Notes under the pieces: generated by a model
Database searches by the model: none
What the model was told of the DNA's origin: nothing
The model's input: only the letters and a program-made list of their open reading frames with translations
Shown here: one piece after another, positions 43,960 to 56,174 of the stretch
Position numbering within the stretch: the first letter of the stretch is position 1
Layout of the letters: every line of letters starts with the position of its first letter
Made by a program: the position numbers and the translations under genes
Assembly (NCBI GenBank): GCA_032433765.1
Contig: JAVIAB010000051.1
Span: 148,412,275-148,476,274 of the forward strand
Length of the DNA stretch: 64,000 nt
Source of the DNA: Megaustenia siamemsis
Lineage: Eukaryota; Mollusca; Gastropoda; Stylommatophora; Ariophantidae
Reading direction: 5' to 3'

Positions 43960-44408
43960 TTCTACATTACTGACATGCTGTGTCCTACTCTTTCATTATT
44001 ATTCTACTTTACTGACATGCTGTGTCCTACTCTTTCATCATTATTCTATTTTACTAACATGCTGTGTCCCACTCTTTTACCATTATTCTATTTTACTGAC
44101 ACTCTGTGTCCCACTCTTTCACCATTATTCTATTTTACTGACACTCTGTGTCTCACTCTTTCACCATTATTCTATTTTACTGACACTCTGTGTCCTACTC
44201 ATTCATCATATCCTATTTTACTGACACTCCGTGTCCCACTCTTTCACCATTATTCTATTTTACTGACACTCTGTGTCCCACTCTTTCACCATTATTCTAT
44301 TTTACTGACACTCTGTGTCTCACTCTTTCACCATTATTCTATTTTACCGACACTCTGTGTCCCACTCTTTCACCATTATTCTATTTTACTGACACTCTGT
44401 GTCCCACT
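43960..44408. repeat. 42-bp minisatellite, first block
   Basis: Unit tactgacactctgtgtccca plus ctctttcaccattattctattt, about 10 copies. The plus strand reads as a 14-residue repeat FYFTDTLCPTLSPL, which runs in frame into the LINE tail; the 485-codon fused frame is fortuitous. Confidence 0.95.
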
Positions 44409-45384
44409 AGTCGCTCATAGTGAGGCCACCCTACAGTCGCTAATCAACAACCTGGATAAAGCATGCGACCTTTTTTCACTGTCAATTAATGTTCAGAAGA
44501 CAGTAATACTAAATCAAGGTGACTTCAAACCTATATCTATTACTCTAAAAGACTGCCCACTAGAATCAGTACAGAAATTTACATATCTTGGATCCACAGT
44601 TACGCAAACCATCTCTCTTGATGAAGAAATAAACTGTCGAATTGGTAAGGCAGCTACGACCTTCGGCAAACTCACAAAAAGGGCATGGAACAACACGAAA
44701 CTAACTCGAAAGACTAAACTCCTAATATATCAAACATGTGTGCTTAGCACACTACTATATGGATCCGAAACCTGGACAACATACTCAAACCAGGAAAAAA
44801 GACTAAATGTATTCCACATGCGATGTCTCCGCAAAATAATGCACATCAAATGGCAAGACAAAATAACCAACTTAACTGTCCTGCAACGTGCTAAGACCTT
44901 AACAATCATGTCGATGCTCAGAAGTCGAAGGCTAAGATGGCTGGGGCATGTCCAACGGATGGAAGAAAAACGCATTCCTAGGCAAATACTATATGGCGAG
45001 CTAAAACACGGAAAAAGACAAATCGGCAGACCTAAACTACGATATAGAGATATCTGCAAATCATCTCTGAAAGACTTCTCCATCTGTGAAAACGACTGGC
45101 AACATCTGGCAAGTGATCGCACATCATGGAGAGCATGCATAAGGAACGGTATAACAACATTTGAGACTGTGCTAAGACAGGACTTTGAAGAGAAGAGACT
45201 CATGAAAAAGGATGGTAAACCCTGGGGATCAGCGAGCCTGACCTGTTCATTATGTGACCGCGTGTGTTTGTCAAACATTGGTAGAATTAGCCACGAGAGA
45301 AGCTGTTCAGCAAAAACAATACCTCAAAAAAATACGCAATAGCCTCCACTAGACCGTCTGACAAGACGAAAAGGGCCATATATA
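44409..45384 (+). mobile_element. LINE RT C-terminus, copy 1 (976 bp)
   Basis: Open over its whole coding part: LDKACDLFSLSINVQKTVI, KFTYLGSTVTQT, YQTCVLSTLLYGSETWTTYS, MRCLRKIMHIKWQDKI and RRLRWLGHVQRM, with a C-terminal Cys/His group (CSLCDRVCLSNIGRISHERS) resembling a zinc knuckle. It lacks the RT catalytic core. The flanking tgtgtcccact (44398-44408 and 45385-45395) is an 11-bp target duplication inside the 42-bp array. Confidence 0.92.
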
Positions 45385-45772
45385 TGTGTCCCACTCTTTC
45401 ACCATTATTCTATTTTACTGACACTCTGTGTCCCACTCTTTCACCATTATTCTATTTTACTGACACTCTGTGTCTCACTCTTTCACCATTATTCTATTTT
45501 ACTGACACTCTGTGTCCTACTCATTCATCATATCCTATTTTACTGACACTCCGTGTCCCACTCTTTCACCATTATTCTATTTTACTGACACTCTGTGTCC
45601 CACTCTTTCACCATTATTCTATTTTACTGACACTCTGTGTCCCACTCTTTCACCATTATTTTATTTTACTGACACTCTGTGTCCCACTCTTTCACCATTA
45701 TTCTATTTTACTGACACTCTGTGTCCCACTCTTTCACCATTATTCTATTTTACTGACACTCTGTGTCCCATT
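45385..45772. repeat. 42-bp minisatellite, second block
   Basis: Same unit as 43960-44408, about 9 copies; lies between the two LINE copies. Confidence 0.95.
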
Positions 45773-46748
45773 AGTCGCTCATAGTGAGGCCACCCTACAG
45801 TCGCTAATCAACAACCTGGATAAAGCATGCGACCTTTTTTCACTGTCAATTAATGTTCAGAAGACAGTAATACTAAATCAAGGTGACTTCAAACCTCTAT
45901 CTATTACTCTAAAAGACTGCCCACTAGAATCAGTACAGAAATTTACATATCTTGGATCCACAGTTACGCAAACCATCTCTCTTGATGAAGAAATAAACTG
46001 TCGAATTGGTAAGGTAGCTACCACCTTCGGCAAACTCACAAAAAGGGCATGGAACAACACGAAACTAACTCGAAAGACTAAACTCCTAATATATCAAACA
46101 TGTGTGCTTAGCACACTACTATATGGATCCGAAACCTGGACAACATACTCAAACCAGGAAAAAAGACTAAATGTATTCCACATGCGATGTCTCCGCAAAA
46201 TAATGCACATCAAATGGCAAGACAAAATAACCAACTTAACTGTCCTGCAACGTGCTAAGACCTTAACAATCATGTCGATGCTTAGAAGTCGAAGGCTAAG
46301 ATGGCTGGGGCATGTCCAACGGATGGAAGAAAAACGCATTCCTAGGCAAATACTATATGGCGAGCTAAAACACGGAAAACGACAAATCGACAGACCTGAA
46401 CTACGATATAGAGATATCTGCAAATCATCTCTGAAAGACTTATCCATCTGTGAAAACGACTGGCAACATCTGGCAAGTGATCGCACATCATGGAGAGCAT
46501 GCATAAGGAACGGTATAACAACATTTGAGACTGTGCTAAGACAGGACTTTGAAGAGAAGAGACTCATGAAAAAGGATGGTAAACCCTGGGGATCAGCGAG
46601 CCTGACCTGTTCATTATGTGACCGCGTGTGTTTGTCAAACATTGGTAGAATTAGCCACGAGAGAAGCTGTTCAGCAAAAACAATACCTCAAAAAAATACG
46701 CAATAGCCTCCACTAGACCGTCTGACAAGACGAAAAGGGCCATACATA
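45773..46748 (+). mobile_element. LINE RT C-terminus, copy 2 (976 bp)
   Basis: Exactly the same endpoints and length as copy 1, offset by 1364 bp, with a handful of substitutions (K for A in GKAATT/GKVATT, D for G in RQIGRP/RQIDRP). It arose by tandem duplication of array plus insertion rather than a second transposition. Confidence 0.92.
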
Positions 46749-47110
46749 TGTGTCCCACTCTTTCACCATTATTCTATTTTACTGACACTCTGTGTCCCAC
46801 TCTTTCACCATTATTCTATTTTACTGACACTCTGTGTCCCACTCTTTCACCATTATTCTATTTTACTGACACTCTGTGTCCCACTCTTTCACCATTATTC
46901 TATTTTACTGACACTCTGTGTCCCACTCTTTCACCATTATTCTATTTTACTGACACTCTGTGTCCCACTCTTTCACCATTATTCTATATTACTGACACTC
47001 TGTGTCCCACTCTTTCACCATTATTCTATTTTACTGACACTCTGTGTCCCACTCTTTCACCATTATTCTATTGTACTGACACTCTGTGTCCCACTCTTTC
47101 ACCATTACAC
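46749..47110. repeat. 42-bp minisatellite, third block
   Basis: About 8 to 9 near-perfect copies of the same unit. Confidence 0.95.
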
Positions 47111-48440
47111 TATTTTGCTAACTTCTCATGCCAAGCACTTACTCCTGACCTCTTCTCGCCTTCCACTCTTCTCTGCAGCTATTATTATATTTTGTTATAG
47201 AGCACCTACATCTTCTTAAATCTGAAAGTGTCTCTATGGTCTCCCTTTCAGAGAAAGTTTCTTCTATAAAAAGCGAGTTATATGAACATCATCTGTAAAT
47301 GCTTCACCATCTGCTGAGAAAAACACGAGAACTGGCCATGAATATTGTGCTGTTTCTGCTTACAAATCATCCTTATGGGAATATAAATAAATTCATGTAC
47401 AGATATCTTCATTTTCCGTATGTATTGTCAAGTTAAATATTTTATACATTTTCATACAAACCGATTAAAAAATAATTTACATGAAAGAAAGCAATTTAGA
47501 GAGATGGCGCAAGGAATAAATAAAAAATAAACTGAAATATTCACAAAGAAACGAAGGAAGGAAGGAACGATTAAACTTTTTTTTTTTTAGGGGCGGGGGG
47601 GGGGGGGGGGGATAAATGCCAGGAAGATGTATTCCGGAACGTTGGATGATACATTGTGGAAGTCAAGCAGTTTAAGCCATCGGTTTAGTCAGGAAATGTT
47701 GGGTATAACCTTCTCTTGCCACGAGGTCAGTTCTGCCGATTTAAGAAAACCATTAGGAATCTTCTATTGAACTGCAACTCGGCAAATTAATTAAATTTTC
47801 TGGAGACATTCTTTCGATAAAAAAATGTAGTGTCCAATTCAGCGGAAAGTTTTATTATCGGAACATCGCACATTTTCTCTGTCTAGACCTCTGGGCTTGT
47901 TTTCTCGAATGAGGCAATCAGGAATCTTTTCTTGGAACTTGGGCCCCGCCCCGCCTTGAAGGGAGAACGTCTTCTTTCTTGTTTAGTTTCTTTATTTTTT
48001 ATGGTGCCGTGAGTGTAAACACTTGCACTACACTTTTTTGTTCATTATTCGTTAAGCAGGGTGGTAGTGTTGCTTATAATAACATTATTAAAATTGTTGT
48101 GTATTTTTTTTATCTCATGTTTATATTCGACAACAAAGTGCATTTACTTATTTCTTTTGAGTTAAAATATTTCGTTTCATTTTGTTATTGCTAATTGATT
48201 TGTGTTTTTAATTGACGTAAATGATCACGTGATTCTGTCACATTCTCTCTGTCGAGATAGACATCTTCTCGCAAGTTCGTACTTCCCAACTTCATTGTTT
48301 TTCAACAATTTCTTATTCATCTTTAATTTTGTATTATTCTTTTTTTTTTTTTAAACATTGCGTTCTTGGTCTTTCTCTTTTACTTATTGTTCCTCAATTA
48401 GTCTTCCTTTGCACTTTTCTTCTTTGTCTGTATCCCTCTG
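47111..48440. other. No recognised gene
   Basis: AT-rich unique sequence. A T-run followed by a 19-base-scale G-run sits at 47578-47610. Short frames only. Confidence 0.4.
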
Positions 48441-48451
48441 CTATATATTTC

Positions 48452-48721
48452 GGAGCTTCGGTGGCTGAGTGGTTAGCGTGCTCACTTCCTGACTAGAAGG
48501 GCCGCGTTCTATCCCCAGCAGTGGCGGATTTTTTTTCGAACTGACAAGACTACAAGGTTCACCCAGCCTCTGAAAATGGGTATCAGAGATTTTTCTGGGA
48601 AGTAAAGGCGGCCTAGCGTAATATCGACCATTTTACCCAAAAGCGTGTCGTGGTCACAGAGAAATATGGTCACTAATACCACATTCCTCAAACATCCAGC
48701 ATGATGTGGAGTGAACCTATA
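48452..48721 (+). mobile_element. SINE with different tRNA head but family-A body
   Basis: The head cttcggtggctgagtggtta (A-box) and gcgttctatcccc (B-box) differs from family A. The body (ttcacccagcct, tttctgggaagtaaaggcgg, cgtaatatcgacca) is shared. The TSD is ctatatatttc/ctacatatttc (48441-48451 and 48722-48732). Confidence 0.85.
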
Positions 48722-48779
48722 CTACATATTTCAGTTTTATTGTCCTTCATTATATTTCTGGTAGTGTGTTACTTATATG

Positions 48780-48965
48780 TGCCATATACGCCTTATGTCT
48801 TTTGGCGTGTGCTGGGACTGCTATGATGGGGACTAAAGCTACCTTTCTTTTTTTGGGAGATGAGATAGTAATTCGGATGATTCCACTGGCACGGGCGGTT
48901 GAGCAATTGTGGATTTTAATTCCTTTGCAGTGATAGAAGGGCATTCCATAACCATAACCATGTCC
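48780..48965 (-). repeat. Dispersed short repeat, second copy
   Basis: Same sequence as 27143-27350, ending in ccataaccataacca. It follows the SINE TSD by about 50 bp. Confidence 0.65.
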
Positions 48966-49299
48966 TTCATTTGTTTTTAACTGCACTTTTGTGCAACTGT
49001 TTTTTTTTTTCAGTTTCATACTTTCTTATATCCTGTCGATTTCTTTTCTCCTTATTATTTTTCTTTCACCCGCCTTTTTATTCGTTTCAATCTGTTTTCT
49101 TTTTTACATTTTTTCTTCGACATTTTCATTTCTTCTTTTTATCTTCTTGTCTGTGTTCTTTTTATTGTTGTTTATTCTTCTGGCTTTGCTTATTGTTTAT
49201 TCCTCAAATCGTCTTCAATCTTCAGCGTATCTTTCAACTTTGACGCCCCCTGTTAATGGATTAAGACAATTATGCAGAATTCCTTCATGAATTGAATTG

Positions 49300-51150
49300 T
49301 GAATTCATGCCCTTCCAACGAGTAGCCGTGAATTCCTGCCCTTCCATTGAGCAAACGTGAATTCCCGCCCTTCCAACGAGTAGCCGTGAATTCCTGCCCT
49401 TCCATTGAGCAAACATGAATTCCTGCCCTTCCATTGAGCAAACGTGAATTCCCACCCTTCCAACGAGTAGCCGTGAATTCCTGCCCTTCCATTGAGCAAA
49501 CATGAATTCCTGCCCTTCCATTGAGCAAACATGAATTCCTGCCCTTCCATTGAGCAAACGTGAATTCCTGCCCTTCCATTGAGCAAACGTGAATTCCTGC
49601 CCTTCCATTGAGCAAACATGAATTCCTGCCCTTCCATTGAGCAAACGTGAATTCCCGCCCTTCCAACGAGTAGCCGTGAATTCCTGCCCTTCCATTGAGC
49701 AAACATGAATTCCTGCCCTTCCATTGAGCAAACATGAATTCCTGCCCTTCCATTGAGCAAACGTGAATTCCTGCCCTTCCATTGAGCAAACGTGAATTCC
49801 CGCCCTTCCATTGAGCAAACGTGAATTCCCGCCCTTCCATTGAGCAAACGTGAATTCCCGCCCTTCCATTGAGCAAACATGAATTCCCGCCCTTCCATTG
49901 AGCAAACGTGAATTCCCGCCCTTCCAACGAGTAGCCGTGAATTCCTGCCCTTCCATTGAGCAAACGTGAATTCCCGCCCTTCCATTGAGCAAACGTGAAT
50001 TCCCGCCCTTCCATTGAGCAAACGTGAATTCCCGCCCTTCCATTGAGCAAACATGAATCCCCGCCCTTCCATTGAGCAAACATGAATCCCCGCCCTTCCA
50101 TTGAGCAAACATGAATCCCCGCCCTTCCATTGAGCAAACATGAATCCCCGCCCTTCCATTGAGCAAACATGAATCCCCGCCCTTCCATTGAGCAAACATG
50201 AATCCCCGCCCTTCCATTGAGCAAACATGAATCCCCGCCCTTCCATTGAGCAAACATGAATTCCCGCCCTTCCATTGAACAAACATGAATCCCCGCCCTT
50301 CCATTGAGCAAACGTGAATTCCTGCCCTTCCATTGAGCAAACATGAATCCCCGCCCTTCCATTGAGCAAACGTGAATTCCCGCCCTTCCATTGAGCAAAC
50401 ATGAATCCCCGCCCTTCCATTGAGCAAACATGAATCCCCGCCCTTCCATTGAGCAAACATGAATCCCCGCCCTTCCATTGAGCAAACATGAATCCCCGCC
50501 CTTCCATTGAGCAAACATGAATCCCCGCCCTTCCATTGAGCAAACGTGAATTCCTGCCCTTCCATTGAGCAAACATGAATCCCCGCCCATCCATTGAGCA
50601 AACGTGAATCCCCGCCCATCCATTGAGCAAACGTGAATCCCCGCCCTTCCATTGAGCAAACATGAATCCCCGCCCATCCATTGAGCAAACATGAATCCCC
50701 GCCCATCCATTGAGCAAACGTGAATTCCTGCCCTTCCATTGAGCAAACATGAATTCCTGCCCTTCCATTGAGCAAACATGAATCCCCGCCCATCCATTGA
50801 GCAAACATGAATCCCCGCCCATCCATTGAGCAAACGTGAATTCCTGCCCTTCCATTGAGCAAACGTGAATTCCTGCCCTTCCATTGAGCAAACATGAATC
50901 CCCGCCCTTCCATTGAGCAAACATGAATCCCCGCCCATCCATTGAGCAAACGTGAATTCCTGCCCTTCCATTGAGCAAACGTGAATTCCTGCCCTTCCAT
51001 TGAGCAAACGTGAATTCCTGCCCTTCCATTGAGCAAACGTGAATTCCTGCCCTTCCATTGAGCAAACGTGAATTCCTGCCCTTCCATTGAGCAAACATGA
51101 ATCCCCGCCCATCCATTGAGTAAACGTGAATTCCTGCCCTTCCAACAAGC
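49300..51150. repeat. Large minisatellite, 29-bp unit, about 63 copies
   Basis: Unit cgtgaattcctgcccttcca plus ttgagcaaa, with variants cccgccc, tccccgccc, catcca and an aacgagtagc subtype. Each unit with gaattc contains an EcoRI-type site. The unit has no stop on the minus strand and 29 is not a multiple of three, so all three minus frames stay open for 615 to 679 codons with the same 29-residue cycle (…HVCSMEGQEFTFAQWKGR…). Confidence 0.97.
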
Positions 51151-51575
51151 AAACTTGAATTCCCGTCCTTTCAACTGGCAGATGTGAATTTTCCCTTTTT
51201 TCACGATCAACCTTGAATTACCGTCCTCCCATCGAAAACCTTGAATTCCCGCTCTCATATCGATCAACCTTGAATTACCGTCCTCCCATCGAAAACCTTG
51301 AATTCCCGCTCTCATATCGATCAACCTTGAATTCCCGCTCTCCTATCGATCAACCTTGAATTCCCGCTCTCCTATCGATCAACCTTGAATTCCCGCTCTC
51401 CTATCGATCAACCTTGAATTCCCCCTCTCTTATCGATCAACCTTGAATTCCCGCTCTCCTATCGATCAACCTTGAATTCCCACTATCATATCGATCAACC
51501 TTGAATTCCCGCTCTCCTTTCGATCAGCCTTGAACTCCCACTATCATATCGATCAACCTTGAATTCCCCTAATAC
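51151..51575. repeat. Related 29-bp minisatellite, second subfamily, about 13 copies
   Basis: Unit atcgatcaaccttgaattcc plus cgctctcct. It has the same 29-bp period and shared tgaattcccgc core as the main array, and is presumably the older or diverged flank. The transition at 51130-51240 is gradual. Confidence 0.92.
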
Positions 51576-51865
51576 CAGCCAATCAAATTGTCTATCTCGT
51601 AGTGAAAGCTCGTGTGACCAGATTTCCGTCCTTGGATTTAAAATAAAAATAACAGTAATTTATATTTTTCACTCTCTGTCCCCATGGGTTTTCTTGAAAT
51701 TCTAGATTCAAATTACATTTGTATTTCAATTAAATGCGAAGAATCTATTCTTATATCATCAATAGTTCACAGACCAGTGAAATTTACCATTGCTTTTATC
51801 AGGGTAGATCTTACTGTTCTTGTCACTATTCTCAACCCAATATTTTGAATTATTTCTACTCTTTG

Positions 51866-52137
51866 AAAAGTTAAAAAAAAAAAAATGGTAAAGAGCCCCG
51901 TTACACCGCGTGACTTATAGAGAATATGGTGTTAGTGACAAACATTTGTATAGATCTTCGGCACATGATTTTGGGGGTTATGTGGTCGGTATTACACCCG
52001 TGCCGTTTTACTTTCCCAGAAAAAAACTCCGGTACCCATTTACGGCTAGGTGAACCCGGAAGCCGTCGATCAGGATCGAACCCAACCTCTTGTCCTTAGT
52101 AGTCCATTTCACTTGATACTGAGCTATCGCGGCTACC
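51866..52137 (-). mobile_element. tRNA-derived SINE, family A
   Basis: Minus-strand copy with gccgcgatagctcagtatca (A-box altered) and B-box gggttcgatcctg. The 15-bp TSD tatttctactctttg is at 51851-51865 and 52138-52152. Confidence 0.92.
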
Positions 52138-52152
52138 TATTTCTACTCTTTG

Positions 52153-52796
52153 GACATTAGATATTGCTGATGATGTTTACCTTGCCGCAGGCTCATGTTC
52201 TAGAACAGAGATTCTGAACTTTTGTTCTGTGGAAGACGGGGAGACGCGATGTATTTACAGGCACGCTCGAAGGCTTGAAGAAATAGTATCATCTTTTATA
52301 GTTTTAAAAGATAATGAAATTAAGTTAATAGTTTATTTACCGGTTACCTAATTAATTGGTTAAAGTGAAACGTAAAGGGCAATTTTAATATCTCTTTTTT
52401 CTTTAAAACATTATCACCTACTTGCCATTTATTAAAAACAAAGAAAAGCAAGAATTTGTTATTAAAATAACTGTTTGATGTTAAAGCATGAACAGGCTGA
52501 AACCGGATGTGTTGGGCCGAAAAACGCAAATGTCGCTGTTATACTGCAAACCACAACAGAACGCAGACACGCCCGCTTAACATCATTTTAAGGGCTGATG
52601 ATGAAGATGGGCTGACTTCTTTAGTCAGCAGGCGAACGCAAGCAAGCAAGCAAAACATGAACTCCGCACTTCATATTCCTGCAAACGTTGATATATTCAA
52701 GGGATTAATGATGAGTGGTTGAGAGAGAACATGTGACATTTCCTGTTACTGCTCATGCAATCACAATTCGAGTGAAGAGAACTTCGGAGTCATTCC
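52153..52796. other. No recognised gene
   Basis: Unique sequence; a 71-codon plus frame (52507-52722) shows no known feature. Confidence 0.35.
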
Positions 52797-52915
52797 GTGT
52801 CTGTGTGAGTCAGTGGAGTCAGTGTGAGTCAGTGTGAGTCAGTGGAGTCAGTGTGAGTCAGTGTGAGTCAGTGTGAGTCAGTGTGAGTCAGTGGAGTCAG
52901 TGTGAGTCAGTGTTC
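52797..52915. repeat. 9/10-bp alternating tandem repeat
   Basis: gtgtgagtca and gtggagtca units in mixed order. Confidence 0.92.
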
Positions 52916-53874
52916 GGGTGGATTTCATGGTTATGTTTCTTCTATGACGTCTGCCAATAAAACCGATTGTCAGATAAAGCGACTTCTCCAAATTATCGAA
53001 GTGAATTTGATACAAAGTCGTTGTGGCTGTGCCTCGGGATAAATAGCTTGTGCTGGAAGCGTGAAAGATCTAGTGACATTAAAGATAATGCGTCCAGATC
53101 AAAGCTTCTTCCAGTCAGCTCAAGAATACCACTGCAGTATCAAGGAATACCTGTATGATGGATTTATATAACAAGCCCCGAAGACAAACAACTACTCTGA
53201 TATATGTTATGTTACAATATATTTCCCAACGAGACCATGAAACTATGAAAATTCAGAAGACGTCGCTATATTAGATGTACAGACCATACCACAAGATGTA
53301 TTTTTCAAAAGTAAAGAATGTGACCTTTGAAAAAAGTAAAATAATGGTAAAAACACTAGAGCTAGTAATAACAATGACAATGAAGTGAGTGTTAACTGAC
53401 AACGAAACGCGGAAACTCAGTTTAAACGTTGGTCTTATTCTAAACATTAAAATCATAGTTTAAACATTGATCAACATGACAAAGATCTTTCCATATTGTC
53501 TTTGTCAAGTCAAACCCTTGAGAAACAAATCGACATTTTGGCAACCAAAATCGAAGAACATTTAAGAGAAAGAACTTCCTCCTATTTTGCCCTTAATTGG
53601 GAAGAGCACAGACAACAACCCTACCGTACGTTGTGACGTTAGATATTTGCACGAGAGAGATGCATGTTTTAGAAAACAGACTGGTTATCTCCTCGTTAGC
53701 ACACGCTGCACAAGTGGTGAAGTCTTTAACATCTTCAACGAGTCTTAAACGAGTTTATAAAATCTCATGACATGGATTAGTTCAAATGCATTGGAATTAG
53801 CGTAGACAGGAAAAGAGCAGTGTCTTTAAAAAAAGCGTATTAAATTTGTAGCATGTTTTTATATAAATCATTCA
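52916..53874. other. No recognised gene
   Basis: Unique AT-rich DNA; nothing recognisable seen on either strand. Confidence 0.4.
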
Positions 53875-55475
53875 GTCTGTGTGTCAGTGTTGCATACATA
53901 GGGCGCTCTAGTTACTACAGACGAATAAATCATGCCGTCGGTGTGACACTGCTGCATAAATAGGGCGCTTTAGTTACCACAGACAAATACATCATATCGT
54001 CGGTGTGACACTGTTGCATACATAGGCGGCTCTAGTTATTACATACAAATAAATCATGCCGTCGGTGTGACACTGTTGCATATATAGGGGGCTTTAGTTA
54101 CCACAGACAAATACATCATATCGTCGGTGTGACACTGTTGCATACATAGGCGGCTCTAGTTATTACATACAAATAAATCATGCCGTCGGTGTGACACTGT
54201 TGCATACATAGGGGGCTTTAGTTACCACAGACAAATAAATCATGCCGTCGGTGTGACACTGTTGCATACATAGGACGCTCTAGTTACTACAGACAAATAA
54301 ATCATGCCGTCGGTGTGACACTGTTGCATACATATGGGCTCAAGTTATTGCATACAAATAAATCATGCCGTCGGTGTGTCACTGTTGCATACATAGGGCG
54401 CTCTATTTATTACGTAGAAATAAATCATGCCGACGGTGTGACACGGTTGCATACATAGGGAGCTCTAGTTATTACATACAAATAAATCACGCCGTCGGTG
54501 TATCACTGTTGCATACATAGGGCGCTCTAGCTACTACAGACAAATAAATCATACCGTCGGTGTATCACTGTTGCATACATAGGGCGCTCTATTTACTACA
54601 GACAAATAAATCATGCAGTCGGTGTGACACTGTTTTATACATAGGACGCTCTAGTTACTACAGACAAATAAATCATGCTGTCGGTGTGTCACTGCTGCAT
54701 ACATAGGGCGCTCTATTTACTACAGACAAATAAATCATGCAGTCGGTGTGACACTGTTTTATACATAGGACGCTCTATTTACTACAGACAAATAAATCAT
54801 GCCGTCGGTGTGTCACTGCTGCATACATAGGACGCTCTATTTACTACAGACAAATAAATCATGCCGTCGGTGTGTCACTGCTGCATACATAGGACGCTCT
54901 ATTTACTACAGACAAATAAATCATGCCGTCGGTGTGTCACTGCTGCATACATAGGACGCTCTATTTACTACAGACAAATAAATCATGCAGTCGGTGTGAC
55001 ACTGTTTTATACATAGGACGCTCTATTTACTACAGACAAATAAATCATGCCGTCGGTGTGTCACTGCTGCATACATAGGACGCTCTATTTACTACAGACA
55101 AATAAATCATGCCGTCGGTGTGTCACTGCTGCATACATAGGGCGCTCTATTTACTACAGACAAATAAATCATGCCGTCGGTGTGTCACTGCTGCATACAT
55201 AGGACGCTCTATTTACTACAGACAAATAAATCATGCAGTCGGTGTGACACTGTTTTATACATAGGACGCGCTCTATTTACTACAGACAAATAAATCATGT
55301 CGTCTGTGTGTCACTGCTGCATACATAGGGCGCTCTAGCTACTACAGACAACTAAATCATGTCGTCGGTGTGTCACTGCTGCATACATAGGGCGCTCTAG
55401 CTACTACAGATAACTAAATCATGCCGTCGGTGTGTCACTGCTGCATACATAGGACGTTCTAGTTACTACAGAAAT
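53875..55475. repeat. Minisatellite, 62-bp unit, about 26 copies
   Basis: Unit gccgtcggtgtgtcactgct, then gcatacataggacgctctat and ttactacagacaaataaatcat. Sequence variants alternate in blocks (gtgacactgttttatac and gtgtcactgctgcatac), giving higher-order structure at about 54590-55260. Confidence 0.95.
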
Positions 55476-56030
55476 ATTCCACAAAAATAATAAATGAAAA
55501 CAAAAATTCATTTAAAAATGTGAATCATATGTTGTTTTTTTTTTAAATAGACCAAATCAGTGATTTCAGAACTGTTTGACCATCTGTGCATATATGGGCA
55601 GTGGACACTAACCACATTTGCTACACTCTGAAGATCACTATCCATCCAGAGGTGCTGTTTTGTTTATGTTATGGGAACTGTGTGGCTCTATAAGAAGCAA
55701 TTTCATCTCAGCTATCGATTGACAGATTTGTCCTGGTTATCCAAACTGGCATATCTGTCAGATATATTCTCATATTAAAATATATACCCAGCTTAAATCG
55801 TTATCTTAAAAAATTGTAGAGCTTTTTTTAATGATATACAAAATCGAAGCAATTATTTTTAAAATTGGAAACAAGTAATCGTGGTCTATCTAACTGGAAG
55901 TATGACACGCCTCACAGATGTCTCGATTGCACCAAGGTAGATCTTTCTGAAGAGGACACATCTCTTATCGTAGGACATTTGAAAGATTTGCAGCATAGTT
56001 CTTGTGAAGATGATGATGATGAAAATTTAA
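55476..56030. other. No recognised gene
   Basis: Unique sequence with a 63-codon plus frame at 55865-56056 that includes an acidic DDDDENL run; its significance is doubtful. Confidence 0.35.
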
Positions 56031-56034
56031 AACA

Positions 56035-56165
56035 AAAGGAAAAAGTGGTATGGTAACAGCTTTACGTATTTAAGAAACAAAACAAAAGTCAAACGACGTT
56101 TTGGCCAAAAGGCCTTCAGCAGGAACAACAAACCACAACACAAAAAAATATAATACTTTTTAGTT
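56035..56165 (-). mobile_element. Penelope-like 3' tail fragment
   Basis: It shares aagtggtatggtaacagctt, ggccttcagcaggaacaaca and the ggccaaaacgtcg motif (minus) with the 14400-14500 tail of the Penelope-like element. No coding part. Confidence 0.6.
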
Positions 56166-56174
56166 AGTTTTCTG

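Noticed and set aside
43885..46706. 485- and 440-codon ORFs fusing a FYFTDTLCPTLSPL repeat to an RT tail
   Set aside because: The N-terminal half is the 42-bp minisatellite read in frame; the join coincides with the LINE insertion TSD. Annotated separately as array and LINE.
49253..51324. Three overlapping 615-679 codon ORFs on the minus strand
   Set aside because: They are translations of a 29-bp tandem repeat in all three frames; no start context, domain or promoter supports a gene. Kept as a repeat and a finding only.
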